From: Maricaulis salignorans
GTDB taxonomy: Bacteria > Pseudomonadota > Alphaproteobacteria > Caulobacterales > Aquidulcibacteraceae
Assembly (NCBI GenBank): GCA_945891505.1
Contig: CAMDDL010000008.1
Location: 1 to 64,000, forward strand
Direction of reading: 5' to 3'
Length of the DNA: 64,000 nt
Made by a program: the position numbers and the translations under genes. Shown in pieces: positions 42,559 to 52,401 of the stretch. The notes beneath the pieces are model-generated. The model saw nothing but the letters and a program-made list of their open reading frames with translations, did no database searches and was not told where the DNA came from. Within the stretch, counting starts at the first letter, position 1. Each line of letters starts with the position of its first letter.

Positions 42559-43185
42559 TTAATACTCGCTCTCATCCACATAGAAGCTTGGCTTGGTTGC
42601 TGGTTGCAGGCTTGGGCCTTCTTCGGGATCGATGATGCCCGCTTCGGCAGCTGCCTTCGCACGGCGTGACGAGGACGCCTTGACCAAAGCGTCAAGCTCG
42701 ATCTGCGTGCACAGACCGATGGTGACGGGATCAACCGGCTTAATCTGGGCGCTGTTCCAATGGCTGCGGCTCCGCACGCTCTCAATGGTCGACTTGGTGG
42801 TGCCGATCAGCTTGCCCATTTGGGCGTCGGTGATTTCCGGGTGAAAGCGCAAGAACCAAGCAATTGCGTCTGGGCGATCTTGGCGACGTGAAACGGGCGT
42901 ATAACGTCCACCGCGCTTTTTGACCGGCGGCAAGTCCAGCTTACGACCTTCCAAAGGCTTGATTTTGTGGGTCGGGTCTGCCTCACCGCGCGCTATTTCC
43001 TCACGCGATAATTGCGAATTGGCGATGGGGTCCAAGCCACGCACGCCGGTCGCGACATCGCCGTCGGCAATCCCTTTAACTTCCAACGGATGCAGGCCAC
43101 AGAAGGCTGCGATCTGGTCAAATGTCAGGCCGGTATTGTCGATCAACCACACGGCAGTGGCTTTGGGCATCAAGATCTCGTACAT
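42559..43185 (-). CDS. trcR: TrcR (DUF1013) cell-cycle transcriptional regulator
   Basis: A 208-residue protein. It begins MYEILMPKATAVWLIDNTGL and has LTFDQIAAFCGLHPLEVKGIADG, the DUF1013 signature, then a second helix-turn-helix-like part (ITDAQMGKLIGTTKSTIESVR). TrcR is an RNA-polymerase-associated regulator first described in alphaproteobacteria, where it helps control cell-cycle genes. The start at 43185 has GGAGG upstream; the longer frame adds an unconserved head. Presence is a strong alphaproteobacterial marker. Confidence 0.9.
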   Translation of the reverse strand: MYEILMPKATAVWLIDNTGLTFDQIAAFCGLHPLEVKGIADGDVATGVRGLDPIANSQLSREEIARGEADPTHKIKPLEGRKLDLPPVKKRGGRYTPVSRRQDRPDAIAWFLRFHPEITDAQMGKLIGTTKSTIESVRSRSHWNSAQIKPVDPVTIGLCTQIELDALVKASSSRRAKAAAEAGIIDPEEGPSLQPATKPSFYVDESEY

Positions 43186-43351
43186 GATTTCTGGCCTCCA
43201 GATACAAAATCGCCCGGCGCGACGGCCGGGCAAGGGGTCGCGGGCCCCTTCACTCAAGGGCCCTATAGGGGCAGACATAACGGTCTCTTGCGAAATTTGG
43301 AAGCCCGGCGACTGTTAGTTGGTGCTTGACCGGGATTGAAATTCAACCGTG

Positions 43352-45682
43352 TTAGAACCGGGTAGATGCACGCAGCCGCATCAGGGTTTCCCCATCAGCA
43401 CCAGCGACATGGTTGGGCTGGTAGATGTGGGTTAGCTCAACCCCAAGCCAAGCTTCGGTTTCAGAGGTGCCCCCCAACAGCCAGTCACGACTAGCCGTCA
43501 AACGCAACTCGCGCCCGGTTGGCGTAATTTCAATGCTGCGCTCCGACCAAGTCTGAGCGCTGCCCCATGTGAGGTAGGGGTCCGCGAGGCGGTAGCGCAA
43601 GCTACCCTGTTCAACCCGTAACGGCTGCTCCAGACCTAGGCGCCACCTGCCGTTCGTTAACTCCCTGCCATAGACCAAGGAAGCGGCGCTAGCGTAAATC
43701 GGTGCCACCGAAGCAAAGGCCTTATTACCCGAGATATCGGCCAGTCGCGCGCCTTGCACCCGAGCGGTCAGGCTTGCGCGGTCATTCAGCGCAAAGTCAA
43801 ATTGCAGCCCCAAAAAGCGACTTTGGGCCCGAGTTTCATCAGATTTGCGGCCATCGGAGAGCCATGCCGCGTCGCTCCAGCGCGAACCGAGGAAGCTGCC
43901 GTGCTCTGCAAGGCTCCCGAGTTCGAAGACACTGGTCAGACGTTGGCTTTGATGGGCCACTTGAACAAGAGAGGCAGACTGACGGGTCGCGCCCATGGTC
44001 CGCAGACGGCTGGACTCGCCTGAGGCATTAAATGCATGCAGGCTGAAAGAATCCTTGGTCAAAACTAGGCCTTGGAAGGATTGAAATTGGCCCAGCCCCA
44101 TCAATCCGAATTGGGTACCGCCCCCGCTGGCATCGCCAGCTAAGCCATAGGGTCGCGTCGCAGAATCTGCGTCGGATTGCGCTAAGGATATGGCCATCGT
44201 CCCGCCCCAAGGCACCCCTGAAATCGGCATCAAGGCGCGGACTACGGGGGTTTGTCCGGCGACCCGGTCATCTTGTACGCCCCAAGCAGCACTCGCTGGG
44301 CTGCGTTTGGTAAAGCTGAGCAGACTGTCACCAATTTGTGCTTTTTGCTGGGGCTCTGACGCATAGGTTTCGGCTGTGAAGCCTAAGTTAGCTTGCGGAC
44401 GTAACCGATATCCCAGCGAGACATTGAACGGGCGCTGATACTCATCCAACACGGCCGTGCTGAGACCATCTTGCATGAAGGCGTCGCCAAAGGCTTGGCC
44501 AGCGACGCCATCGAACAGATCAATGCGTACTGCTTCACCTGATGAACTGCTCGTCGCTGTGGCACCAACAGGTGAGAAGGCCCGCTCAAGGTCGATAATG
44601 CCGCGACCAAATGTATCGTCCGTCCCTGTAGTGCCGAGATCGCGGGCGGTGCGATAGAGGATGTCCACCGCTTGGGTACCCGTTAGACTGGGGAAGGCTT
44701 GGAATAAGAGCGCCAGAGAGCCGCTGATATGAGGAGCGGAAAATGAAGTGCCGGACAACCGCCAGCATGAAGTTGCATCGCAGTCGGCGATAATTTCGGT
44801 GCCAGGTGCCACCAAGTAATTGGTGCGGGCAACGCCAGCTTTTGCACTGAACGTCGAAAGCGCTTCTGCGGTATCAGTGGAGCCTGCCGCAATGATCAAG
44901 CCGCTGAACCGCGGGTCGATCGACAATTGGGCGGGGAATTCTGGGTCGACCGTTGCATCATTGCCAGCTGATGCAACAACTACGATTCCTGCATTGGTGG
45001 CACGCAGTAGTGCAGCGGTTAGAGATGAACCGGTGGACGTTGATCCACCCAGAGACAGATTGATGACGCGCGCGCCATCCGCGATGGCAGAGTCCACCCC
45101 GCGCGCGATATTGGTCTCCGGCAGCTTACAGCCCTTATCTGTGCCGACTTCTTCGCACGTGCCCTCGCGGTCGGCGCGATAACTGATGATGGTGGACTTG
45201 AAAGCGACACCCACTGTGCCTGAGCCGTTAAACTCGTGCGCAATGATACCAGACACGCGGGTGCCATGACGCTCTTCGGCAGCGATTGTTTGATTTGGGC
45301 GACCGATTTCCATGTCGCGAGACAAGGTTGAGATGTTGTTCTTTAGGTCGATCTGATCGACATCGATCCCCGTATCAACAACGCCGACGCGAATGCCTGC
45401 GCCAGTCGCCCCATATTCCCAAGCCTTAACCGTCTTGATGCCAGCCACGCCCCAACTACGCGTATATTCGCGCGACAATGCTGATGGATAGTCCACGCCA
45501 GCGACCAAAGCAGGTGGTGGCGGCGGGGGCGGCGGGGGTGGCGGCGGCGGAGGAGGCGGTGGTGGCGGAAGAGGAGGTGGCAGAGGCTGGACGACGCCTC
45601 CACTGCCGCCACCGCTGGCGCATGCGGTCAACAGTACGGAATTTGCAGCAGCTAGAACCAGAAACAAGACACGGAGCGTCAT
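43352..45682 (-). CDS. lipoprotein autotransporter subtilase with 19-proline linker
   Basis: A 776-residue protein. The lipoprotein signal (LLTAC, Cys21) is followed by 19 consecutive prolines (39-57, all four Pro codons). An S8 subtilisin domain comes next, with catalytic Asp103 (VVDTGID), His139 (EERHGT) and Ser313 (GTSFSAPH). From about 480 a beta-barrel passenger translocator ends in a terminal Phe (RASTRF). It is a surface or secreted serine protease, like NalP in having both lipobox and autotransporter. The start at 45682 has GGAGG upstream. The proline tract would stall ribosomes without EF-P. Confidence 0.9.
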   Translation of the reverse strand: MTLRVLFLVLAAANSVLLTACASGGGSGGVVQPLPPPLPPPPPPPPPPPPPPPPPPPALVAGVDYPSALSREYTRSWGVAGIKTVKAWEYGATGAGIRVGVVDTGIDVDQIDLKNNISTLSRDMEIGRPNQTIAAEERHGTRVSGIIAHEFNGSGTVGVAFKSTIISYRADREGTCEEVGTDKGCKLPETNIARGVDSAIADGARVINLSLGGSTSTGSSLTAALLRATNAGIVVVASAGNDATVDPEFPAQLSIDPRFSGLIIAAGSTDTAEALSTFSAKAGVARTNYLVAPGTEIIADCDATSCWRLSGTSFSAPHISGSLALLFQAFPSLTGTQAVDILYRTARDLGTTGTDDTFGRGIIDLERAFSPVGATATSSSSGEAVRIDLFDGVAGQAFGDAFMQDGLSTAVLDEYQRPFNVSLGYRLRPQANLGFTAETYASEPQQKAQIGDSLLSFTKRSPASAAWGVQDDRVAGQTPVVRALMPISGVPWGGTMAISLAQSDADSATRPYGLAGDASGGGTQFGLMGLGQFQSFQGLVLTKDSFSLHAFNASGESSRLRTMGATRQSASLVQVAHQSQRLTSVFELGSLAEHGSFLGSRWSDAAWLSDGRKSDETRAQSRFLGLQFDFALNDRASLTARVQGARLADISGNKAFASVAPIYASAASLVYGRELTNGRWRLGLEQPLRVEQGSLRYRLADPYLTWGSAQTWSERSIEITPTGRELRLTASRDWLLGGTSETEAWLGVELTHIYQPNHVAGADGETLMRLRASTRF

Positions 45683-45748
45683 TACATCGGGCCTCCAGCC
45701 CAGATTACTTTGCATGATGCTAACAGACTTACGTTTCGGGACTGTAAA

Positions 45749-47596
45749 TTAGGGCGCTGACAAGAGTCTGAGAATAGACTGGCCATATCGACGGGCCTTG
45801 GCCTCACCAATCCCAGAGATTAACATCAAGGCCGATGACGTCGTTGGGCGCGCCAAAGCGACTTGGCGCAAGACAGTATCGTGGAACACCACATAGGGTG
45901 GGATACCGGCTGCACGCGCGGTTTCTAAGCGCCACGTCCGTAAAGAGTGGTAGACAGCCAAGGTCTCGGGATCGAGATCATCATCCAAGGCCAGCTTGGC
46001 GACGGTTCGTTTAGTGCCGCTTGCTTGGACTGGATCCTCGCGGGTGAAGACGGGGGCCTCACCCTTCAATACCGATCGGGCAAGATCAGGACAGGCGATA
46101 GTGAGAATTGGAAAGCCATCACGATTTTGCTCGGCCAAAATACCATCAAACAAGAGTTGGTCCAACACCCGACGCCACGCAGTTTTATTCAGCCCCTTGC
46201 CAATGCCATAGGTCGTACGTTCAGCAAAACGGGTCTCCAGCGCCCCGTCTGGGTCTGCCCCGATCAAATGGGAAATGATCCGGCCGCGCCCAAAACTCTC
46301 CTCACACCGGATGACTGCAGACAGCGCCATCTTCGCCCATTGGCTAGAATCATGGCCCATATTCGGGTTCGTACAGACATCGCATTGCCCACAATCTTGG
46401 ACATCTGTCTCACCGAAATAGCGCCGGACGCCGCCCCGCCGACAGGCAAGACCGTCGAGGAATCCATAAAGCTGATTGAGCTTGGAGCGCTGAACCAGCT
46501 TCACCTCATCGGGCGCAGGTGAGCCATCAATCCGTTCAGCCATGAAACGACGATCGGAGAACCCGTAAAAAGCAATGCCTTCTGCTGGCAAGCCATCGCG
46601 ACCGGCGCGCCCGACTTCTTGCCAATAAGCTTCAATGCTTTTGGGTGGGTCAGCATGAATGACATAGCGGACATCTGGCTTATCAATGCCCATCCCAAAG
46701 GCGATAGTCGCCACCATCACAACGCCATCTTCTTCTTGAAATCGGCGCAGATGCTCAGCCTTTAGGTCAGAAGGCATCTGGGCATGATAGGCCAGCGCAT
46801 GGACACCCTTGTCTCGCAGACTTGTCGCTAATTCTTCGGTTTCTTTGCGCGCCGTGACATAGATGATGCCACACAGGCCTTGTCGCGCCAAAACCAGTTC
46901 CAGAATTCGGGCTGCTGTGCGGCTATCCTTGCGCCGTGTTGAAAGGATAAGATTTGGGCGATCAAAGCTTGCCACAAATTCGGGGGCGTGCGTCAAATGC
47001 AGCTGCCTACGAATGTCTTCGCGCGTGCGCACATCGGCTGTTGCGGTCACGGCCAATCGCGGCACACCGGGAAAAGCCTCTTGCAAGGCACCGAGGCGGC
47101 GATAGTCCGGCCGGAAATCATGGCCCCATTGACTGACGCAATGGGCTTCATCCACCGCGATAAGCGAAATCGGATAGCGGCTTAACCGCTCAACTAAAGC
47201 CCCAGATGACAGACCTTCTGGCGACACATATAACAGGTCTAAGCGGCCCGCTTCGAGTGCAGAAAACACCGCCTGCTTATCTTCCCACGCCATACTGGAA
47301 TCAAGGCGCGCCGCGCGAACCCCTGCTGCAAGCAAGGCTTCGACTTGGTCGGTCATCAAGGCAATTAAGGGCGAAACGACGATACCAACACCCTGCCGCA
47401 ACAGGGCCGGGATTTGATAGCACACGCTCTTGCCACCGCCTGTTGGCAGCACCGCCAAAGCGTCGCCACCGGCAAGGATTTGGGCAACAACATCGGCTTG
47501 TAAGCCCCGAAATGCGCTATGTCCGAAAACGCGGGTAAGCGTTGCCTGCGCATCTGCCAAGTTCGGTTCTTGTGGGGGGAGCACTTCAGCCAGCAT
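45749..47596 (-). CDS. recQ: ATP-dependent DNA helicase RecQ
   Basis: A 615-residue helicase. It has Walker [12 protein letters not shown] (about 53-63), [17 protein letters not shown], a RecQ zinc-binding cysteine set (CRRGG...CGQCDVC), a winged-helix region, and a C-terminal HRDC domain. It unwinds forked and recombined DNA in repair. Length is normal. It follows the autotransporter gene's promoter side without overlap. Confidence 0.95.
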   Translation of the reverse strand: MLAEVLPPQEPNLADAQATLTRVFGHSAFRGLQADVVAQILAGGDALAVLPTGGGKSVCYQIPALLRQGVGIVVSPLIALMTDQVEALLAAGVRAARLDSSMAWEDKQAVFSALEAGRLDLLYVSPEGLSSGALVERLSRYPISLIAVDEAHCVSQWGHDFRPDYRRLGALQEAFPGVPRLAVTATADVRTREDIRRQLHLTHAPEFVASFDRPNLILSTRRKDSRTAARILELVLARQGLCGIIYVTARKETEELATSLRDKGVHALAYHAQMPSDLKAEHLRRFQEEDGVVMVATIAFGMGIDKPDVRYVIHADPPKSIEAYWQEVGRAGRDGLPAEGIAFYGFSDRRFMAERIDGSPAPDEVKLVQRSKLNQLYGFLDGLACRRGGVRRYFGETDVQDCGQCDVCTNPNMGHDSSQWAKMALSAVIRCEESFGRGRIISHLIGADPDGALETRFAERTTYGIGKGLNKTAWRRVLDQLLFDGILAEQNRDGFPILTIACPDLARSVLKGEAPVFTREDPVQASGTKRTVAKLALDDDLDPETLAVYHSLRTWRLETARAAGIPPYVVFHDTVLRQVALARPTTSSALMLISGIGEAKARRYGQSILRLLSAP

Positions 47597-47631
47597 ACCC
47601 CCTCATGAGGCGCTTCGGGCAGGTAGGCTAG

Positions 47632-47650
47632 CGTTTGGCACTGCCAAACG
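47632..47650. other. small perfect hairpin between RecQ and VWA genes
   Basis: CGTTTGGC (47632-47639) pairs perfectly with GCCAAACG (47643-47650) around ACT. No T-run is present, so it may be only a weak end signal for the VWA gene on the minus strand. Confidence 0.4.
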
Positions 47651-47665
47651 AAGAATGACCGTCCC

Positions 47666-48844
47666 CTACCGCCCCAATTCCCGCATGGCTCGATCCAGAC
47701 CTTGGATTGTCATCGGGAACATGCGTTCGCGCCCGATCACGTCGCGGATCAAGCTCACCGAAGGCGTATGGTCCCAGTGCCGCTCTGGCACCGGATTGAT
47801 CCAGATGAGATGCGGGTAGACGTCAGACACGCGCTTCAGCCAAGCGGCACCTGGCTCTTCGTTCCAATGCTCCACGCTGCCACCAGGATAGGTGATCTCG
47901 TAAGGGCTCATCGTCGCATCACCAACGAAGACGACTTTGTAATCGGCAGGAAACTTGTGCAGCACGTCCCAAGTGGGAAGTTTCTCTGCGGTGCGGCGAC
48001 GATTGTCTTTCCACACTTCCTCATAGACGCAGTTATGGAAGTAAAAATATTCCATGTGCTTGAATTCGGTGCGCGCGGCGGAGAATAACTCCTCACACAC
48101 TTTGATGTGGGCATCCATCGAGCCACCAATATCAAAGAAGATCAGCACTTTGACGGTGTTGCGTCGCTCTGGTCGCAGGACAACATCAAGGTAGCCATTC
48201 TTTGCGGTGGTATCGATCGTGCTCTTGAGGTCGAGCTCAGACGGGGCTCCATCGCGGGCCCAACGACGCAGGCGGCGCAGCGCAACTTTGATATTGCGGG
48301 TGCCCAACTCAACCTGATCGTCGAGGTTTTTATACTCGCGCTTGTCCCAAACCTTCACCGCGCGACCATGGCGGCCTTCCTTTTGGCCGATCCGCACACC
48401 TTCAGGATTATAACCATTGGCCCCAAAAGGTGAGGTGCCGCCCGTACCGATCCATTTATTGCCGCCTTCGTGCCGCTCTTTTTGCTCTTCGAGGCGCTTT
48501 TGCAGCGTCTCCATCAGCTTTTCCCAGCCGCCAAGGCTTTCAATCTCCGCCTTCTCTTCCTCCGTGAGATATTTCTCCGTCAGGGCACGAAGCCAATCCT
48601 CGGGGATCGCTGCTCCGAGCGCTTCACTGGTCTTTTCTAAGCCCTTGAAGACATGACCAAAGACGCGGTCAAACTTGTCGAGATTGCGCTCGTCCTTGAC
48701 CAGTGCGGAGCGCGACAAATAGTAGAACTCCGTGATGTCGCTCTCAATCACTTCCTTATCCATCGCTTCCATCAGAAGCAGATATTCCTTCAAACTGATA
48801 GGAACCTTGGCGTCGCGAAGTTCTGAGAAGAAGCGCTGGAACAT
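47666..48844 (-). CDS. VWA-domain protein (CoxE-like), MoxR partner
   Basis: A 392-residue protein with a C-terminal VWA domain. The metal-ion motif is the variant DIGGSMDAH (about 238-246) rather than DxSxS. The N-terminal half is charged and helical. CoxE-type VWA proteins work with MoxR AAA ATPases to insert or mature metal centres in other enzymes. The moxR gene lies 29 bases upstream on the same strand. The target enzyme is unknown. Confidence 0.85.
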   Translation of the reverse strand: MFQRFFSELRDAKVPISLKEYLLLMEAMDKEVIESDITEFYYLSRSALVKDERNLDKFDRVFGHVFKGLEKTSEALGAAIPEDWLRALTEKYLTEEEKAEIESLGGWEKLMETLQKRLEEQKERHEGGNKWIGTGGTSPFGANGYNPEGVRIGQKEGRHGRAVKVWDKREYKNLDDQVELGTRNIKVALRRLRRWARDGAPSELDLKSTIDTTAKNGYLDVVLRPERRNTVKVLIFFDIGGSMDAHIKVCEELFSAARTEFKHMEYFYFHNCVYEEVWKDNRRRTAEKLPTWDVLHKFPADYKVVFVGDATMSPYEITYPGGSVEHWNEEPGAAWLKRVSDVYPHLIWINPVPERHWDHTPSVSLIRDVIGRERMFPMTIQGLDRAMRELGR

Positions 48845-48872
48845 GTGTATTTATCCTAACAGGACGTGGACC

Positions 48873-49730
48873 CTAACCCCGGCTTTCACGCCGCGCCAAA
48901 AACGCCAAGCGCTCAAACAAGGCAACGTCTTGCTCATTCTTCAAAAGCGCACCGTGCAAGGGCGGGATCAGCTTTGACGGATCTTTTTGCTTGATCGCAT
49001 CGAGGTCAATATCATCTGTGACCAAAAGCTTGAGCCAATCGAGCAATTCCGAGGTAGACGGCTTTTTCTTCAGGCCTGGTACTTTGCGCATGTCATAGAA
49101 GCTTGCCAACGCATTGGCGATCAAGCGTTTTTTGATCCCTGGGAAGTGGACGTCCACGATTGCTTGCATCGTGTCTTCGTCTGGGAATTTGATATAGTGG
49201 AAGAAACAGCGACGCAGGAAGGCATCTGGCAGTTCCTTCTCATTGTTCGATGTGATGATCACGATGGGGCGCTCTATCGCCTTAATGGTCTCACCGGTTT
49301 CATAGACGTGGAACTCCATCCGATCCAATTCTTGCAAAAGGTCGTTTGGAAATTCGATATCGGCCTTATCAATCTCGTCGATCAGCAGAACACAGCGGCC
49401 CTTATGTTCAAAGGCTTCCCACATTTTGCCCTTTTTGATGTAGTTCTTGACGTCCTTAACACGCTCGTCGCCCAATTGGCTGTCGCGCAGGCGCGTCACC
49501 GCATCATATTCGTAGAGGCCTTGGACTGCTTTTGTGGTCGACTTGATATGCCATTCCAGCAACGGCATGCCTAAGGCCTTTGCCACTTCGATTGCCAAGA
49601 CCGTCTTGCCGGTTCCCGGTTCACCCTTGATCAGCAAGGGGCGCTCCAATTTGATGGCCGCATTGACCGCGACTTTCAAATCATCCGTCGCCACATAATT
49701 CTTTGAGCCCTCAAACCGCATCCCTAGCAC
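48873..49730 (-). CDS. MoxR-family AAA ATPase
   Basis: A 285-residue AAA protein. Walker A GEPGTGKTV (about 37-45), Walker B CVLLIDEIDKAD, and sensor ITSNNEKELPDAFLRRC are all present. MoxR ATPases act as chaperones with VWA proteins. It is co-directional with the VWA gene, forming a two-gene operon. It is divergent from the ATP-grasp operon (190 bases). Confidence 0.92.
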   Translation of the reverse strand: MLGMRFEGSKNYVATDDLKVAVNAAIKLERPLLIKGEPGTGKTVLAIEVAKALGMPLLEWHIKSTTKAVQGLYEYDAVTRLRDSQLGDERVKDVKNYIKKGKMWEAFEHKGRCVLLIDEIDKADIEFPNDLLQELDRMEFHVYETGETIKAIERPIVIITSNNEKELPDAFLRRCFFHYIKFPDEDTMQAIVDVHFPGIKKRLIANALASFYDMRKVPGLKKKPSTSELLDWLKLLVTDDIDLDAIKQKDPSKLIPPLHGALLKNEQDVALFERLAFLARRESRG

Positions 49731-49921
49731 TCCTGATCATTTTGTTTTTGTCAGCTTGCCGACAGGCTAACAGGCATGGGGTGGTTGGAGCAAGTGCTGT
49801 TTGCCGAGCTTGTTGAAGTTCGATGTGCCTGCTTTTTGGGCAGGCCTGCGCAAGACACACTCAGTCCGCTTGACAGAAAGAGGTCTCGCCCGTGGAGTAC
49901 CGTCGTAAAAGGGGAAACACC

Positions 49922-51439
49922 ATGGCGCGCGCGCCTGACAAAGGAAGTGAAATGGCTGCGCCACCGCGCCCCGGCCAACAAGGGCCTTTTGAGGGCTATC
50001 AGCTCGGGGCTGCCTATGATGAAATGTTTGACGCCAAGGGCGATCCCCGCCCCGGCTGGGCTGGTCTCTATAACCGTTTAAGCCAAGCAACCCCGCAAAG
50101 CCTGCGCGATCTGCAAGCCAATATTGACCGCACCTTTATGGCCCAAGGCGTGACTTTTACTGTCTATGGCCACGAAGATTCGACAGAAAAGATCATCCCA
50201 ACCGATATTCTGCCGCGCATTATTCCGGCAGCAGAGTGGGACAAGTTAGAGCGCGGCTTTAAACAAAGGCTAGAGGCCCTAAACCTATTCCTAGCTGACA
50301 TTTATGGTGACCAAGCCATTATCAATAACGGCTATGTGCCGCGGGACTTGATTCTAGGCTCGTCCAATTATCGTCGAGAAATGCTGGGCGTCGAAGTGCC
50401 CCATGGTGCCTATGTCAACATATGCGGCACCGATGTGATCCGCCGCGAAGATGGCGACTATGTTGTTCTAGAAGATAATCTTCGGGTCCCTTCAGGCGTC
50501 TCCTATATGCTGTCCAACCGCGATGCGGTTAAGCGCGCTTTTCCAGACCTGTATCGTGCAGCACGGGTTCGCCCGGTTGAGACCTATCCCGATGATCTTT
50601 TGGCCATGCTGAAGAGCTTGGCGAGTGAATATCAGCCAGACCCCACAGTCGTAGTGCTGACCCCCGGTGTCTTCAACTCTGCTTATTTTGAGCATGCCTT
50701 TTTGGCGCGCTTGATGGGAACGCCCTTGGTCGAAGGGCGCGACTTAGCGATCCATGACAATGTTGTTTATATGCGCACGACGTCAGGTCTGAAGCGCGTG
50801 GACGTGATTTATCGGCGCGTCGATGATGCCTTTGTGGACCCCTTGGCGTTTAGACCCGATTCCACGCTTGGTGTCGCAGGTTTGATGAACGCCTATCGCG
50901 CGGGCAATGTCGTGATTGCCAATGCGCCTGGTGCCGGTGTTGCCGATGACAAAGCTGTCTATGCTTACACCCCGCAAATCATCAAACATTATCTCGATCA
51001 AGATCCGATCATTGATATCGTTGAGACTTTCTTATGTCGCGAGAAAAGCCAGATGTCACACGTTTTAGCCAATCTCGACAAATTGGTGGTCAAAGCGGTT
51101 GGCGAGAGTGGCGGCTATGGCATGTTGATTGGACCCCACGCCACAAAAGCGCAAATTGACGAGTTTGCTGCCAAAATCAAAGCAGACCCCGAAAATTATA
51201 TCGCCCAGCCGACCATCTCGCTCTCAACGGCACCGACCTATATTGATAGCGCCGTTGAAACCCGCCACGTCGATCTGCGGCCGTTCATTTTGTGTGGCGC
51301 TAAAATGACCCTAACCCCTGGGGCCCTGACACGTGTGGCTCTGCGCAGGGGCTCGCTGGTGGTGAATTCGAGCCAAGGCGGCGGCTCTAAAGATACTTGG
51401 GTTCTGTCAGGTCCAAGTGATGGGCGGGCACGGCCATGA
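49922..51439 (+). CDS. circularly permuted ATP-grasp type 2 protein
   Basis: A 505-residue protein of the COG2308 (DUF404/DUF407) family. GYVPRDLILGSSNYRREMLGVEVP and VVLEDNLRVPSGVSYMLSNR are the family marks. Related ATP-grasp enzymes form peptide or amide bonds using ATP; this family is predicted to be an amidoligase making a peptide tag or metabolite. ATG at 49922 has AGGGGAAAC upstream. It overlaps the alpha-E gene by ATGA and heads a three-gene operon. Confidence 0.9.
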   Translation: MARAPDKGSEMAAPPRPGQQGPFEGYQLGAAYDEMFDAKGDPRPGWAGLYNRLSQATPQSLRDLQANIDRTFMAQGVTFTVYGHEDSTEKIIPTDILPRIIPAAEWDKLERGFKQRLEALNLFLADIYGDQAIINNGYVPRDLILGSSNYRREMLGVEVPHGAYVNICGTDVIRREDGDYVVLEDNLRVPSGVSYMLSNRDAVKRAFPDLYRAARVRPVETYPDDLLAMLKSLASEYQPDPTVVVLTPGVFNSAYFEHAFLARLMGTPLVEGRDLAIHDNVVYMRTTSGLKRVDVIYRRVDDAFVDPLAFRPDSTLGVAGLMNAYRAGNVVIANAPGAGVADDKAVYAYTPQIIKHYLDQDPIIDIVETFLCREKSQMSHVLANLDKLVVKAVGESGGYGMLIGPHATKAQIDEFAAKIKADPENYIAQPTISLSTAPTYIDSAVETRHVDLRPFILCGAKMTLTPGALTRVALRRGSLVVNSSQGGGSKDTWVLSGPSDGRARP

Positions 51440-52401
51440 TGTTATCGCGCGTTGCAGATAGTTTTTATTGGATCGGCCGCTACACCGAACGCGCCGAGCA
51501 TGCCTGCCGGGTGCTTCAAATCACCCTGACTGCTGGGCTTGAGGCCGGGGCAGAAGAGGCTGAAATGACGACAGAGCGCGCAATGCGGGCCTTGGGTGCT
51601 GCCCCTATGGCTGCCCGCATGGATGCTTTAGAAGAGGCTCGTCTTCTGACCTTTGGCGGCAAAGGCGATCTCTCTTCCATCCATACCGCCGTCTTCGCAG
51701 CGCGGGAAAACGCCCGCCAAGTTCGCGATCAAATTACTACCGAAATGTGGGAGCGTCTCAACCGGCTCTATTTCCGGGTGCGGGAGACCGCAACCAAGCG
51801 AAACTTCGGTCAAATTGCGGCTGGCTTCTTCGAAGAGACGATCAATGACCTGCATGCGTTCAAGGGTATTGTTTCTGGAACGATGAGCCACGGCGAGGGC
51901 TTCCACTTCCTGTCGATGGGCCGCACGGTCGAACGCGCACAATTGATTGTCCGTTTACTCGACCTGCACTTTGGCGAGAAGCAGGCGGCCATTGGTGATT
52001 TCGGTTGGGTTCAGTTGTTGCGGATGTGTTGTGGCCTTGAACCTTATCTGCGGGTGAAGACGGCGACCTTTCGGCGCGATCAGATTGCCGATTTCTTGGT
52101 GCTTGACCCCTATTTCCCGCGATCCTTGCGATTTTGCGCCAATACGATTGCCCAACATATCGATGCGGTTGGTGCGCTGGCTGATGAGCGTGCGCGCGAG
52201 ACCTGTACCCGCTTGTCTGGTCGCTTAGCAGCACGGCTAAATTTTGCGGTGCTAGATGAAGTTACAGGCAAAAACGGCCAAGCCTTTATCGCCCAAGTCG
52301 CTGACGATTGTATCGCCATCTCTGAGGCCGTTCACGCGGCTTTTATCAGCTATTCCTTAGCAGACCGACTGCCTGGAACCAGCACTTTAGGAGTGCGTTG
52401 A
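51436..52401 (+). CDS. alpha-E domain protein (DUF403)
   Basis: A 321-residue all-helical protein of the alpha-E (COG2307, DUF403) family. SRVADSFYWIGRYTERAEHACRVLQ is the family head. These always occur with circularly permuted ATP-grasp proteins and are thought to form a complex with them. It overlaps the genes on either side. No catalytic motif is visible. Confidence 0.9.
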   Translation: MMLSRVADSFYWIGRYTERAEHACRVLQITLTAGLEAGAEEAEMTTERAMRALGAAPMAARMDALEEARLLTFGGKGDLSSIHTAVFAARENARQVRDQITTEMWERLNRLYFRVRETATKRNFGQIAAGFFEETINDLHAFKGIVSGTMSHGEGFHFLSMGRTVERAQLIVRLLDLHFGEKQAAIGDFGWVQLLRMCCGLEPYLRVKTATFRRDQIADFLVLDPYFPRSLRFCANTIAQHIDAVGALADERARETCTRLSGRLAARLNFAVLDEVTGKNGQAFIAQVADDCIAISEAVHAAFISYSLADRLPGTSTLGVR

